Shown here one piece after another: positions 1-8,248 of a stretch of DNA of 34,413 nt. A program made the position numbers and the translations under genes. Under the pieces are notes generated by a model. The model did no database searches, was not told where the DNA came from, and worked only from the letters and a program-made list of their open reading frames with translations. Each line of letters opens with the position of its first letter. Position 1 is the stretch's first letter. Origin of the DNA: Palsa-1447 sp964414785 (GTDB lineage: Bacteria > Verrucomicrobiota > Verrucomicrobiia > Opitutales > Opitutaceae); contig CAYPXZ010000040.1 of the NCBI GenBank assembly GCA_964414785.1, positions 1 through 34,413 of the forward strand, given 5' to 3'.

Positions 1-30
1 CACCCCGAACGCGCATATGGTATTTCAAAT

Positions 31-108
31 TGGGGCGGCCAACGGGACTCGAACCCGCGACCCCAAGATTCACAATCTTGTGCTCTAACCAACTGAGCTA
101 TGACCGCC
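31..108 (-). tRNA. tRNA-His (GUG anticodon)
   Basis: Read on the minus strand, this folds into a full cloverleaf. The 7-bp acceptor is GCGGTCA with TGGCCGC, the D-arm is GCTC/GAGC, the anticodon stem is CAAGA/TCTTG with loop TTGTGAA, and the T-arm is GCGGG/CCCGT around TTCGAGT. The 3' CCA is encoded (31-33). The anticodon GTG reads His codons. An extra G at position -1 (108) can pair with the C discriminator (34), the identity pair that histidyl-tRNA synthetase recognises in bacteria. That extra pair supports the His call independently of the anticodon. Confidence 0.97.
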
Positions 109-126
109 GTAAATTTGGGAACGTGA

Positions 127-155
127 ACCTTCCCGACCCACAGAAGGCCTGTCAA
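127..155 (-). promoter_or_regulatory. possible tRNA-His promoter (-35 only clear)
   Basis: On the minus strand a perfect TTGACA (150-155) lies about 40 bases upstream of the tRNA. The hexamer 17 bases further on (127-132, GAAGGT) is a poor -10, so only the -35 element is convincing. No other promoter-like pair is evident between the tRNA and the divergent gene at 203. Confidence 0.3.
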
Positions 156-202
156 CCCGTTTCCCGGTTGTGTATGGAATAGGGTCCTCTTAGGGTGTTC
201 CC

Positions 203-982
203 GTGTCCACGCGGCGGCTGCGGCTAATCACCTTCAACATTGCGCATGGGCGCGGGCTGACGCCGATCCAAGGACTGACTTCGTCGCGCAAGCTCCGGGT
301 GAACCTGAGGAAAATCGCCCACCTTTTGGGCACCCTCGGGGCGGATCTCGTTGCTATGCAGGAGGTCGACGAATGCTCGGTCTGGTCGGGCAGCTTCGAC
401 CACCTCGACTACCTGAGGGCCCACGCCGGCTTCCCGCACGCCGCGTTCGGGATCAACAACCGACGTTCGGGCCTTGTGAACCTGTGCTACGGCAACGCCA
501 TCCTTTCGAGGTTCCCGATCGTCGAGACGGAGACGATCGTCTTCGGCAAGCGCCGGGTGGGCGAGAAGGGGTTCCTGTTTGCCGAGATCGACGTGGGGGG
601 GCGCATCGTGCCCCTGGTGAACCTGCACCTTCACTTTGGCTCGAGGCGAAAAAGGCTCCTCCAGCTGGACCTGCTCATAACCTGGCTTAGGACGAAGCAG
701 CGCGAGCGCGGGGACGCCTGGGCTGTTCCGCCGATCGTGTGCGGCGACTTCAACACACCAGACACAAAGGACGACGCGACTGCGGCCCTCCTAAGCCACC
801 TCTGCGACTACGGCGACTACCACCTGCATCCCCCCCTTGGCCCCACCTTCCCATCCCCGCTTCCGCGCAGGGCGCTCGACTTCGTGTTCATCCCGCCCGG
901 ATGCCGGGTCGTCCATAGCGAAGTCATCCGCTCGTTCCTCTCGGACCATAGGCCCGTCATGGTCGAGTTTTCAGTGGCGTGA
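203..982 (+). CDS. endonuclease/exonuclease/phosphatase (EEP) family protein
   Basis: A 259-residue protein with the metal-dependent EEP fold found in DNase I, AP endonucleases, sphingomyelinases and inositol phosphatases. It is expected to hydrolyse a phosphodiester or phosphomonoester. The family motifs appear in order: N12 in TFNIAHG, E54 in MQEVD, H142/H144 in NLHLH, the GDFN motif (D182, N184), D226 in LDFVFI and the SDHRP motif (D248, H249). No signal peptide or membrane segment is present, so it is probably cytoplasmic. The substrate cannot be read from the sequence. Translation starts at a GTG, and trpA follows within about 30 bases on the same strand, suggesting co-transcription. Confidence 0.85.
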   Translation: MSTRRLRLITFNIAHGRGLTPIQGLTSSRKLRVNLRKIAHLLGTLGADLVAMQEVDECSVWSGSFDHLDYLRAHAGFPHAAFGINNRRSGLVNLCYGNAILSRFPIVETETIVFGKRRVGEKGFLFAEIDVGGRIVPLVNLHLHFGSRRKRLLQLDLLITWLRTKQRERGDAWAVPPIVCGDFNTPDTKDDATAALLSHLCDYGDYHLHPPLGPTFPSPLPRRALDFVFIPPGCRVVHSEVIRSFLSDHRPVMVEFSVA

Positions 983-1012
983 CGGAGCGAATTGCCTTTG
1001 ATCGAATTACGT

Positions 1013-1816
1013 ATGGGACGGATCAATAACGCCTTTGCCAGTGCGCGATCGCAGCAGCGCGCTGCGTTTGTGGCGTACCTCTGCGCGGGCGATCCCGATT
1101 TTGACACCTCGCTTGCGGCGTGCCTCGCCGTCGTGGGCGCGGGGGCCGACGTCCTCGAACTTGGCGTGCCGTTCTCGGACCCGCTGGCCGACGGCCTCAC
1201 GAACCAGCTTGCGGCCCAGCGGGCCCTCGAGTCCGGCATCACCTCGGCGAGGGTCATCGATCTGGTGCGCGCGATCCGCAAGGTGAGCGAGGTGCCCATC
1301 GTCTTCTACACCTACTACAACCTCGTTTTCTCGAACGGTGTGGAAAACTACGTCAAGAAGGCCGCAGGGGCCGGGGTCGATGGGCTCCTGATCCTCGACC
1401 TGCCGCCCGAGGAGGCAGGGGAGGCGGCCGCCGCGTGCCGGCGAAATTCGGTGGACACGGTCTGCATCGTCGCCCCGACGACTCCCGATTCCCGTCTCGA
1501 GAAGATCGCGGCCGCGGCAACCGGGTTCATCTACTATGTCTCCCGCGAGGGCGTCACGGGGGTGCGCGACACGCTTGCCGGGGGCATCCCCGAGGCCGTG
1601 GCGCGGATCAAGGCGCGGACGGCACTGCCCGTTGCTGTGGGCTTCGGGATATCGACCCGGGCGCAGGTGACCCAGGTGGCGGCCTATGCCGACGGAGTCG
1701 TTGTCGGGAGCGCCCTCGTCAACCTGATCCGCGACGGGCTGGGCGCGCGGGCGCAGATTGCCCCGTCCCTTTCCCGCAAGGTCTCTGAACTCCTCGCGGG
1801 GACTAAAAAACCATGA
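1013..1816 (+). CDS. trpA: tryptophan synthase alpha subunit
   Basis: TrpA cleaves indole-3-glycerol phosphate to indole and glyceraldehyde-3-phosphate, then passes indole to TrpB. From the ATG at 1013 the protein is 267 residues, close to the usual 268, and begins MGRINNAFA as family members do. An in-frame TTG at 992 with GGAG 4 bases upstream would add 7 residues and cannot be excluded. The catalytic motif ELGVPFSDPLADG carries the Glu and Asp equivalent to E. coli Glu49 and Asp60. The phosphate-binding VGFGIST and VVGSALV segments lie near the C-terminus. No trpB or other trp gene is adjacent. The stop overlaps the next start (ATGA). Confidence 0.96.
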   Translation: MGRINNAFASARSQQRAAFVAYLCAGDPDFDTSLAACLAVVGAGADVLELGVPFSDPLADGLTNQLAAQRALESGITSARVIDLVRAIRKVSEVPIVFYTYYNLVFSNGVENYVKKAAGAGVDGLLILDLPPEEAGEAAAACRRNSVDTVCIVAPTTPDSRLEKIAAAATGFIYYVSREGVTGVRDTLAGGIPEAVARIKARTALPVAVGFGISTRAQVTQVAAYADGVVVGSALVNLIRDGLGARAQIAPSLSRKVSELLAGTKKP

Positions 1817-2724
1817 CGCGTGTCCTTGTCATCGACGACGACCGGCTCCAGTTCCGGCTGGTCCAGGCGCACTTCAACCGGTTCCAGGCGGGCTCCTACG
1901 AGCTCGAGTGGTCCGAGACCTACGAGGACGGCCTGGCCAAGCTCCTGAAGGGGGGCTACGCGGTGTGCCTTCTCGATTACCGGCTGGGGGAGAAGGACGG
2001 GCTGCAGCTCATCCGGGAGGCGGCGGAGGCGGGTTGCCGCACCCCCATCGTGTTCCTTACAGCCGAGTCGTCTGGAACGGTCGACATCCAGGCCCTGGAG
2101 GCGGGTGCGCTCGACTATCTCGTCAAGGGCGAGATATCGCCCAGGTCCCTCGAGCGGTCCCTTCGGTATGCGCTCAAGCTGGGAGATACCCTGGAGGCGC
2201 TCCGGCGCCTGGCGACCCGCGACGAGCTCACGGGCCTCCTCAACCGGCGGGAATACGACCGGATCCTGGCCGAGGAGGAGGACCGCGCCAAGCGCTTCGG
2301 GCATCCGCTTGCCCTGGTCATGATCGACCTGGACCACTTCAAGGCGGTCAACGACAACCACGGGCACCCCGCGGGCGACGCCGTCCTTAGGGAGGTGGCC
2401 CGACGCCTCGCCGGGTCCATCCGGACCGTCGACCGGGCGGCCCGGATAGGCGGCGAGGAGCTGGCGCTGATCCTCGTCCAGACGGACCGCGATGCCGCGA
2501 CAGACGTGGCGAAGCGCGCGATTCGCCTGATCAGCGGCGCCCCCATCGACATCGGGGACGGGTTCAAGCTCAGCGTGACCGCGAGCGCCGGGGTGGCCGA
2601 GATGCCGCGGGACGCCGTGGGCGTGCCCGAACTCGTCGCCGCTTCCGACAAGGCTCTCTACGCGGCGAAGACCCGCGGCCGCAACAGGGTCGTTTCCGCA
2701 GGGGAAGCGCGCGCCGGCCCGTGA
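1813..2724 (+). CDS. response regulator with GGDEF diguanylate cyclase domain (PleD-like)
   Basis: A 303-residue two-domain signalling protein. Residues 1-120 form a receiver domain: acidic pocket DDD at 8-10, phospho-acceptor D55, T83 and K105. Residues 135-300 form a GGDEF domain expected to make cyclic di-GMP from two GTP. The signature reads GGEEL (213-217), so the usual last Phe is Leu, but the catalytic GGEE is intact. The inhibitory I-site RxxD is present as R204-T-V-D207, exactly five residues before GGEEL, which predicts product feedback inhibition. The start overlaps the trpA stop by four bases and its stop overlaps the miaA start, so translation of all three is probably coupled. 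No cognate kinase is adjacent. Confidence 0.93.
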   Translation: MTRVLVIDDDRLQFRLVQAHFNRFQAGSYELEWSETYEDGLAKLLKGGYAVCLLDYRLGEKDGLQLIREAAEAGCRTPIVFLTAESSGTVDIQALEAGALDYLVKGEISPRSLERSLRYALKLGDTLEALRRLATRDELTGLLNRREYDRILAEEEDRAKRFGHPLALVMIDLDHFKAVNDNHGHPAGDAVLREVARRLAGSIRTVDRAARIGGEELALILVQTDRDAATDVAKRAIRLISGAPIDIGDGFKLSVTASAGVAEMPRDAVGVPELVAASDKALYAAKTRGRNRVVSAGEARAGP

Positions 2725-3656
2725 GCGGGCGGCTCCAGTCGGGCCGCGTCCTGCATGTCCTGACGGGGTGCACCGCGGTGGGGAAGACGGAGTGGGCGCT
2801 CCGATGGGCCGAGGCGCATTCGGCCGAGATCATCTCGTGCGACTCCCTCCTCTTCTACCGGGGGATGGACATCGGAACCGCGAAGCCCTCCCCGGAGGAG
2901 CTCGCGCGGGTGCGCCACCACCTGATCGACATCCGGGACGTGTCCGAGCCAATGAATGCCGCGATCTACGCGCCGATGGCGCTGCGTGCGGCCGAGGAGA
3001 TCCTCGGGCGCGGGCACTCCGTCCTGGTCGTCGGGGGCAGCGGCTTCTACCTGCGGTCGTTCTTCGCCCCGGTCTCCGACGGCGTCCAGGTCCCGGCTGA
3101 GGTCCGCGCCCGCGTGGCCGCCCTGCTCAGCGCCGGCGGTCTGCAGGCCGTCGTGGCCGAGCTGGGGCGCCTGAACCCCGGGGGCCTGCCGCCGGCCCTC
3201 GACACGCTCAATCCCCGCCGGGTTGCGAACGCCCTCGGGCGCTGCATCGCCTCGGGCAGGACGCTCGAGCAGCTCTCCGCGGACTTTGCCGGGGCGAGCC
3301 ACCCCTTCGAGGGCTGGACGGTCAGGCTTGCTCGCCTTGACCTGGCGGGAGCGGCCCTTCAGGCGCGGATCGAAAGCCGGGTCGGCGCGATGATCCGGGC
3401 GGGTCTGGTCGGGGAGGTCCGGGGGCTCCTCGCCCGCGGCCTTCTCGCCAATCCGAGCGCCGCGCGGGCGATCGGCTACCGCGAGACGATCGAGGTGATC
3501 GAGGGAAGGGCGCCGCCCGACGGCCTGGCGGACGCGATCGCCAAGGACACCCGGGCCCTCGTGAAGAAGCAGAGGACCTGGTTCCGCACGCAGCTGCCGC
3601 CGCATGCCGCGCTCGACGCGGCCACGCTGCGGGACGCGGCGGCCCTGTTTCCCTAG
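2721..3656 (+). CDS. miaA: tRNA dimethylallyltransferase
   Basis: MiaA transfers a dimethylallyl group to N6 of A37 in tRNAs reading UNN codons, the first step toward ms2i6A. The 311-residue protein has the P-loop GCTAVGKT (16-23), the SCDSLLFYRGMDIGTAKP segment with catalytic D41, HHLIDI, and GGSGFYLRSF, all diagnostic of MiaA. It starts at a GTG overlapping the preceding stop (GTGA), the last gene of a coupled trio. Its TAG stop is shared in a CTAG tetranucleotide with the TAG of the convergent gene, inside a large hairpin. Confidence 0.96.
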   Translation: MSGRLQSGRVLHVLTGCTAVGKTEWALRWAEAHSAEIISCDSLLFYRGMDIGTAKPSPEELARVRHHLIDIRDVSEPMNAAIYAPMALRAAEEILGRGHSVLVVGGSGFYLRSFFAPVSDGVQVPAEVRARVAALLSAGGLQAVVAELGRLNPGGLPPALDTLNPRRVANALGRCIASGRTLEQLSADFAGASHPFEGWTVRLARLDLAGAALQARIESRVGAMIRAGLVGEVRGLLARGLLANPSAARAIGYRETIEVIEGRAPPDGLADAIAKDTRALVKKQRTWFRTQLPPHAALDAATLRDAAALFP

Positions 3657-3671
3657 GGCGAGGGCCGCCGC
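3636..3671. terminator. bidirectional terminator-like hairpin spanning two stop codons
   Basis: An 11-bp perfect inverted repeat (GCGGCGGCCCT at 3636-3646, AGGGCCGCCGC at 3661-3671) encloses a 14-base loop. The loop contains CCCTAGGG, in which the stop codons of miaA (plus) and the convergent gene (minus) share CTAG. Neither side has a T-tract, so it is a stem-only (I-shaped) candidate. The stem is seen directly; the terminator role is inferred. Confidence 0.6.
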
Positions 3672-4411
3672 CTCTGGTAGACGTCCTTGTAGTAGACCAG
3701 GGTGTCGCCTACGAGGTCGACGACGCCGCTCTCGGCGGTCGTCAGGCAGAGGAGCCCGTCGTGGCGCCCAATCCGGTAGGTGTCCCTTGAGTCGTTGATC
3801 GGCCCCTTGGCACCGACCTCGTAGAAGCGGACCTGGCCCGTGGCGTCGACCTCGATCACCCGGTCGCCCGTCTTGGCGCCCGTCGCATAGACGCCTGCGA
3901 GGGCCACCTCCTTCGCGCGCACCTCGTCCGCGTCGGTCAGCAGCTTCACCTCGACCTTCTTGTTCACGCTCTCAACGTAGAAGACCGAGTAGAGGATGTA
4001 CCCGTTAAGGATGAGCCCCAGGGTCAGCATGGCGAAAGCGATGCCCCGGTGGGGCGCGGTGGGCGGCGGCTGGTCCTCGGGACCGCTGCCGGGGAAGGGC
4101 GAGGTTGTCTCCACCCGGTCCAGGCGCTCGATTATCTTCGCCACGGTCATCTCGACCGCCGGGGCGGCGTGGTCGCGCACATCGTAGACCTGGAGGCGGC
4201 CGCGGCTCGTGCGCACGATCAATTTCGCGCCGCGCCCGGTGACCACGACGTGGGGGTCGTGCTCCTCGTTGTCGGCGGGGTCTATCTCAACAAAGGCGTC
4301 GAGGAGGATGGTCAGGTCGGCCGCGCTCAGCTCGCCGCGGTCCATGTGCTCGCTCACCGGGTTTGTCCTCCGGGCGTCGGGACCGAGTTTGGATGTGGTT
4401 ACGCGGTACAT
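3653..4411 (-). CDS. hypothetical single-pass membrane protein
   Basis: A 252-residue protein of no family I recognise. Residues 1-120 are hydrophilic and acidic, with a Pro-rich stretch near 105-120. One hydrophobic segment (about 122-144) is the only membrane span. The C-terminal 105 residues would then lie outside the membrane and are rich in short beta-like hydrophobic repeats. The topology (N-terminal cytoplasmic domain, one TM, C-terminal periplasmic domain) is inferred. Its ATG directly abuts the stop of the prepilin gene, so it is the last gene of a tolC-prepilin run and may serve the same secretion or pilus-like apparatus. Confidence 0.7.
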   Translation of the reverse strand: MYRVTTSKLGPDARRTNPVSEHMDRGELSAADLTILLDAFVEIDPADNEEHDPHVVVTGRGAKLIVRTSRGRLQVYDVRDHAAPAVEMTVAKIIERLDRVETTSPFPGSGPEDQPPPTAPHRGIAFAMLTLGLILNGYILYSVFYVESVNKKVEVKLLTDADEVRAKEVALAGVYATGAKTGDRVIEVDATGQVRFYEVGAKGPINDSRDTYRIGRHDGLLCLTTAESGVVDLVGDTLVYYKDVYQRRRPSP

Positions 4412-4905
4412 TTAGTGTTCCAGGACGAATACCGGATAATTGCGGAAGCCGAGGAAAAAGTTGCCGGTCGCCAGGTTCCCGTCGTCGAGCTTCTTGTCCA
4501 TGTCCGAGAGCTGGTTGAAGTCGGAGGACACCGGGTTGTTGGCAGAGGAAGCGATGATGATCACGGCCGCGTACCTTCCGCCCGCTTGGGGGGACTGGGT
4601 CGCGAACTGGTAGTTGCCGCCGATGGGCGTCGTGCGCGACCAGTTGGTCTGGCTCAGGTACCCGTCCATGCCCGGGGGGAACACGCCGGGCCCGCCGCCC
4701 CCGGGGGGCCAGTCGCCGTGCTCCTGGGCGTAGGCCTGGAAGGCCCCGGCGTACACGCGCAGGTCGTTCAACACGGCGCTCGAGCGCGCGTTGATGGCGT
4801 TCTTCTTCAGGGCGGGCACCGCCAGGGCGGCGAGGATGCCGATGATCAGCACCACGACCGCTAGCTCAACCAAGCTGAACCCGGCCTGGCGGCCGGGTCC
4901 CTCAT
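4412..4905 (-). CDS. type IV prepilin / pseudopilin (5' end apparently frameshifted)
   Basis: The open frame encodes the prepilin signature GFSLVELAVVVLIIG: peptidase cleavage G/F, Glu at +5 and a hydrophobic helix, then KKNAIN and a globular domain of about 110 residues. Such proteins are cleaved by PilD and assembled by type II secretion or type IV pilus machinery. No sensible in-frame start lies near the motif. The nearest standard codons (GTG at 5002, TTG at 5020) lie deep inside tolC and give an implausibly long basic leader. An ATG at 4905 forms an ideal ATGA overlap with the tolC stop, but is one base out of frame. Adding one base would give the leader MRDPAARPGFSLVEL. Coordinates follow that reading; the stop is TAA at 4412. 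Confidence 0.75.
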
Positions 4906-6413
4906 TCCGGCAGGCTGATATGGTAGAGTTGCAGCGAGCTCCCCTCGAGGAAACGAAGGTTTGCGATCGCCGAAAGCAGATTGACCTTCGCCTGCAGCTC
5001 ACTGACGCGGGCAGTTTCAAGAGTGTTCTGAGATTGTAGCACCAAATAGCTGGTGGCAAGACCGGCGTCGAATTGGGCCTTCGTGAGCTCGTAGGCCTTG
5101 GTGGCGAACCGGGTGTTCTCCGCCGACGAGCGCACGTTCTCAACTCCCGTCGCGACGCCGCGGACCGCGGCCCTCACCTTGACCACGAGGTTCTGGTCGG
5201 CCTGGTCGTAGGCGACCTGCTGGCTTCGCACCTGCGAGAGGGCCTGGTGGTAGAGGGCCCTGTTGGCCTTCAGCCCCCACGGGACGCTCAGCATCAGCCC
5301 CGCCGTCCAGTTGTAGCCGTTCCACGGGCCGGTCACCGACTCGTTCGCGGTCGAGGCATACGAGCTGTAGCCGACGCCCCCGTTCACGTTGAGGACCGGC
5401 AGCACGTCGCGCTTTGCCTTGAGCGCGTCGAGCTTGTACTGCTCGACGGTCGCCAGCGCGACCGCCAGGTCCGGCCCGTTGTCCCGGGCGAGCTTGTAGG
5501 AGCGGTCAAAGGAGACGTCGGGCTCGCCGACCGCGGGAAAATCGATGGGTCCCACGGCCGACGTGAACTGCCTGTCGCCAAGCAGCTGCAGCAGGCTGTC
5601 CTCGCCGTTCTGGACGGCCTGCTTGTAGAGGATGAGCTGGTTCTGGGCCGCGGCGACGCCCGCCTTGGCGTTCATGACGTCGAGGTCCGTCAGCACGCCC
5701 GTCTGCCGGCGGATGGTGTTCTCATCGAGGAGCTGCTGCGCCTGCCTGAGCTCCTCCTCCTGCACCTTGTACTGCTCGCGCTGGTAGAGGAGGTTGAAGT
5801 ACGTGTTCTCGACGCCCAGGACCATCGTGAGCACCGTGCTCTTGAACGCCAGGTTGGACAGCCTGACGCCGATCCTCGCCCTCTCGATGGCGGCCTTGTT
5901 GTAGTCGGTCCCCGCCCCGTGAAGCAGGGGCTGCACGACCGTCAGCGACACCGAGCTCGCATAGGCGGGATTGAGCGAGCCGTAGGAGGGGTTGATGTCC
6001 TGGCGATAGAAGTTGTAGCCCGCCGTCAGCGTGCCGCCCGTGACGAGCGTGTCGTTGACGGTGAGGGCGGCCGTGTCGGCGGAGGTGTAGGGGACCGTGA
6101 AGACGGTCTCGGTGGTCGCCTGCTGCGTGACCTGCCGGCCGGCGTTAAACTCCAGGACCGGTTCAAAGGCGGCCTGCTGGACCGTGACGGCGTCGGCCGC
6201 CTCGAACACGCTGAACTGCTGGATCCGGACAGCGAAGTTGCGCCCGAGGGCCTGGCCCACGCAGTCCTGCAGGCTCACGGCCCCGGAAAGGTCGACCGGC
6301 TTGGCGGTTTCGCCGAAGGCCGGCACGGTGGACGGATAGTCGGCCGCCCGGACGGGCCGGGCGGAGAGGATGCAGAACAAGCCTAGGGCTGCGCGGACGA
6401 TGGGTCTGTGCAT
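4902..6413 (-). CDS. TolC-family outer membrane efflux protein
   Basis: A 503-residue protein with an N-terminal signal peptide (about residues 1-23, ending ARPVRA) and the two repeated coiled-coil/beta segments of outer-membrane efflux proteins. These form a trimeric channel across periplasm and outer membrane. Recognisable features are the helical stretch around QEEELRQAQQLLDENTIRRQ, the paired FxxGLATSYLVLQSQ-like repeat near the C-terminus, and beta-strand segments such as LTAGYNFYRQD. No inner-membrane pump or membrane-fusion partner is adjacent; the downstream genes are a prepilin and a one-TM protein. No Shine-Dalgarno sequence is visible before the ATG. The 136 bases between this gene and the upstream ppiD-like gene show nothing I can name. 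Confidence 0.9.
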   Translation of the reverse strand: MHRPIVRAALGLFCILSARPVRAADYPSTVPAFGETAKPVDLSGAVSLQDCVGQALGRNFAVRIQQFSVFEAADAVTVQQAAFEPVLEFNAGRQVTQQATTETVFTVPYTSADTAALTVNDTLVTGGTLTAGYNFYRQDINPSYGSLNPAYASSVSLTVVQPLLHGAGTDYNKAAIERARIGVRLSNLAFKSTVLTMVLGVENTYFNLLYQREQYKVQEEELRQAQQLLDENTIRRQTGVLTDLDVMNAKAGVAAAQNQLILYKQAVQNGEDSLLQLLGDRQFTSAVGPIDFPAVGEPDVSFDRSYKLARDNGPDLAVALATVEQYKLDALKAKRDVLPVLNVNGGVGYSSYASTANESVTGPWNGYNWTAGLMLSVPWGLKANRALYHQALSQVRSQQVAYDQADQNLVVKVRAAVRGVATGVENVRSSAENTRFATKAYELTKAQFDAGLATSYLVLQSQNTLETARVSELQAKVNLLSAIANLRFLEGSSLQLYHISLPE

Positions 6414-6549
6414 TAGAGATAGGGGGATACGGCGGTTAATCCTGATTCAACACCGCTGCGGGCCCCAAAGTTACTCTTTTTCTACGTGCGGCGCGCCAAA
6501 CTTGGGGGACGGTCGAAAGCCGCGGTTGAGCGGCATCCGGCATCGGCGC

Positions 6550-8199
6550 CTACTTGGCGGTGGGATCCGTGCGCTTGAGCTCCTTGTCGACGATCTCGCG
6601 CATGGCCGATGTGGCGTCCGCGCGGGCATAGGTGTCGGAGAGCTGGAGCTTGATCTGGCCGTAGAGGGCGTTGGTCTCGTCGGCCACGGGCGTCTTCTTG
6701 TCCGCCGCATAGATGAGTATCCCCTTGTCGGCCGTGGCCTCCATGTCGGAGACGGCGCCCTTGCCGAGGCGGTCGAGCGCGGCGATGACCGCCTGCCCGA
6801 TGTCCTGGGGCTGCTGGCGCAGGGTGAACGGCGGGTACGCCTTCACGGCGACCTTGACCGAGCCCGCGGCCGAGGCGGCCGCCTTGTCAAAGGAGTCCCC
6901 GGCCTTCAGGCGGCGCTCGATTCCGGCCTTCAGGCTCCTGCCAAACTCGACAAAGCGAATCCTCTTCTGGTTGTCCATGGCGTCGGCGCGAACCCGGTCG
7001 CGGACCTCCGCGAGCGCGGGCTCCCGGGCGGGGAGCAGTTCCTTCCAGATCAATACGACGGCCCCGGCCGGGGTGGGCAGGCCCTCGGAATAGAACCGGT
7101 CCGTGTTGAGCGCGAACGCGGCCTCGGCGACCTCGCGGGAGCCGCCGAGCTCGACCGGGCCCGACTCCCTCGTGAAGGGGGCGAGGCTGTCGAGCTTGAG
7201 CTTGTGGCTGGCGAGGAACGCGTCGAGGGCGGGGCGCGAGACCTTGCCCTCGTAGAGGGAGTAGGCGAGGTCCGAGGCGGCCTTGACGGCGCCGCGCTTC
7301 GCGAGCTCGAGGATCAGCGCCTGGCGAACCTGGGGCTGGGCGGCGGCGAAGTCGGCCGCGGGGTCGGTCTTCACGGCCGGGGCCTTCGCGCTCGCCGGCT
7401 TCGGGAACAAGGACGGGTTGGCGTCGTAGTACTCGCGCACCTCGGCATCCGTCGGGGCGATTCCCGCCATGAACATCGAGGCCGGGAACTGCACGCAGTC
7501 CGCGGAAACACGCGGGGCGATCGTGTATCGGAAGATATTGTCGGAGAAAAATTTGGACATTTCGATGTCGCTCACGCTGATGTCGGGTGCGAAGCCGGAA
7601 TAGTCGACGGTGGCCGTGGACACGGTCCACGTCGTATCGGCCTTCACCAGCAGCTCCTTGACGTCCGCCGGCATCACGTAGCCCGGCCCCGCCATGAGCC
7701 TCTGGAGCTTGCCCATGCGGGCATCGTCGCGGATGACGCGCGCAATGTCCGCCTCGGAGGTCGCGGAGCCGCTCTTTAGGGAATTCCGAAAGGCATCATA
7801 GCGCGAGACGTCGAACTGGCCGTCGGCGCCGGCGAAGATGTGGAGGCGCTTGATGAAGTCCGTGATCTCGGCCGCGGTCGGCTGGGGCAGGTGCAGCTGG
7901 TCGGCGAGGTACTGTGCCGCCACCCGCTGGTACATGTAATACTGGATCTGCTCCTGCGTGACGCTCTGGCCGTACTGGAGGTCGGCGCTGATCCGGGTGT
8001 CCAGGATCAGGGTCCGGTAGTCCTCCTGGGAAAGCAGGTTGTGGCCGAAAAAGACCCTGGAAGCCGTCTTGCGCTCGGCCCGCCCGATTCCGGGCGTCGA
8101 CCCGATCGTGAAGATGAACGGTATCACCATGCCAACCAGGAGGATGGCAAAGATGAGGCGGAAGTGGTGCTGGAAGGTTCGCTGGATCCAGGAAATCAT
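6550..8199 (-). CDS. PpiD/SurA-like periplasmic chaperone, PPIase domain not recognisable
   Basis: A 549-residue protein anchored by one N-terminal membrane helix (about 13-33), followed by a SurA-N-type helical chaperone region, as in PpiD, which sits in the inner membrane and helps outer-membrane proteins fold. The architecture (anchor, helical region around QEQIQYYMYQRVAAQYLADQ, then a YYDANPSLFP segment and a C-terminal helical region) matches the PpiD family. I cannot find the conserved parvulin core, such as a GGxxGW segment, between the two helical parts, so prolyl isomerase activity is doubtful and chaperone function more likely. It lies between a YihY-like gene and tolC on the same strand. 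Confidence 0.8.
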   Translation of the reverse strand: MISWIQRTFQHHFRLIFAILLVGMVIPFIFTIGSTPGIGRAERKTASRVFFGHNLLSQEDYRTLILDTRISADLQYGQSVTQEQIQYYMYQRVAAQYLADQLHLPQPTAAEITDFIKRLHIFAGADGQFDVSRYDAFRNSLKSGSATSEADIARVIRDDARMGKLQRLMAGPGYVMPADVKELLVKADTTWTVSTATVDYSGFAPDISVSDIEMSKFFSDNIFRYTIAPRVSADCVQFPASMFMAGIAPTDAEVREYYDANPSLFPKPASAKAPAVKTDPAADFAAAQPQVRQALILELAKRGAVKAASDLAYSLYEGKVSRPALDAFLASHKLKLDSLAPFTRESGPVELGGSREVAEAAFALNTDRFYSEGLPTPAGAVVLIWKELLPAREPALAEVRDRVRADAMDNQKRIRFVEFGRSLKAGIERRLKAGDSFDKAAASAAGSVKVAVKAYPPFTLRQQPQDIGQAVIAALDRLGKGAVSDMEATADKGILIYAADKKTPVADETNALYGQIKLQLSDTYARADATSAMREIVDKELKRTDPTAK

Positions 8200-8248
8200 G
8201 TGGGGAAAAGGGATCGAAAACTAGGGTACCCACAGGGGGTGGCAACGT

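Noticed and set aside
5073..7779. Long plus-strand open frames opposite tolC and the ppiD-like gene
   Set aside because: Composition-driven shadows; the minus-strand proteins carry signal peptides and family motifs.
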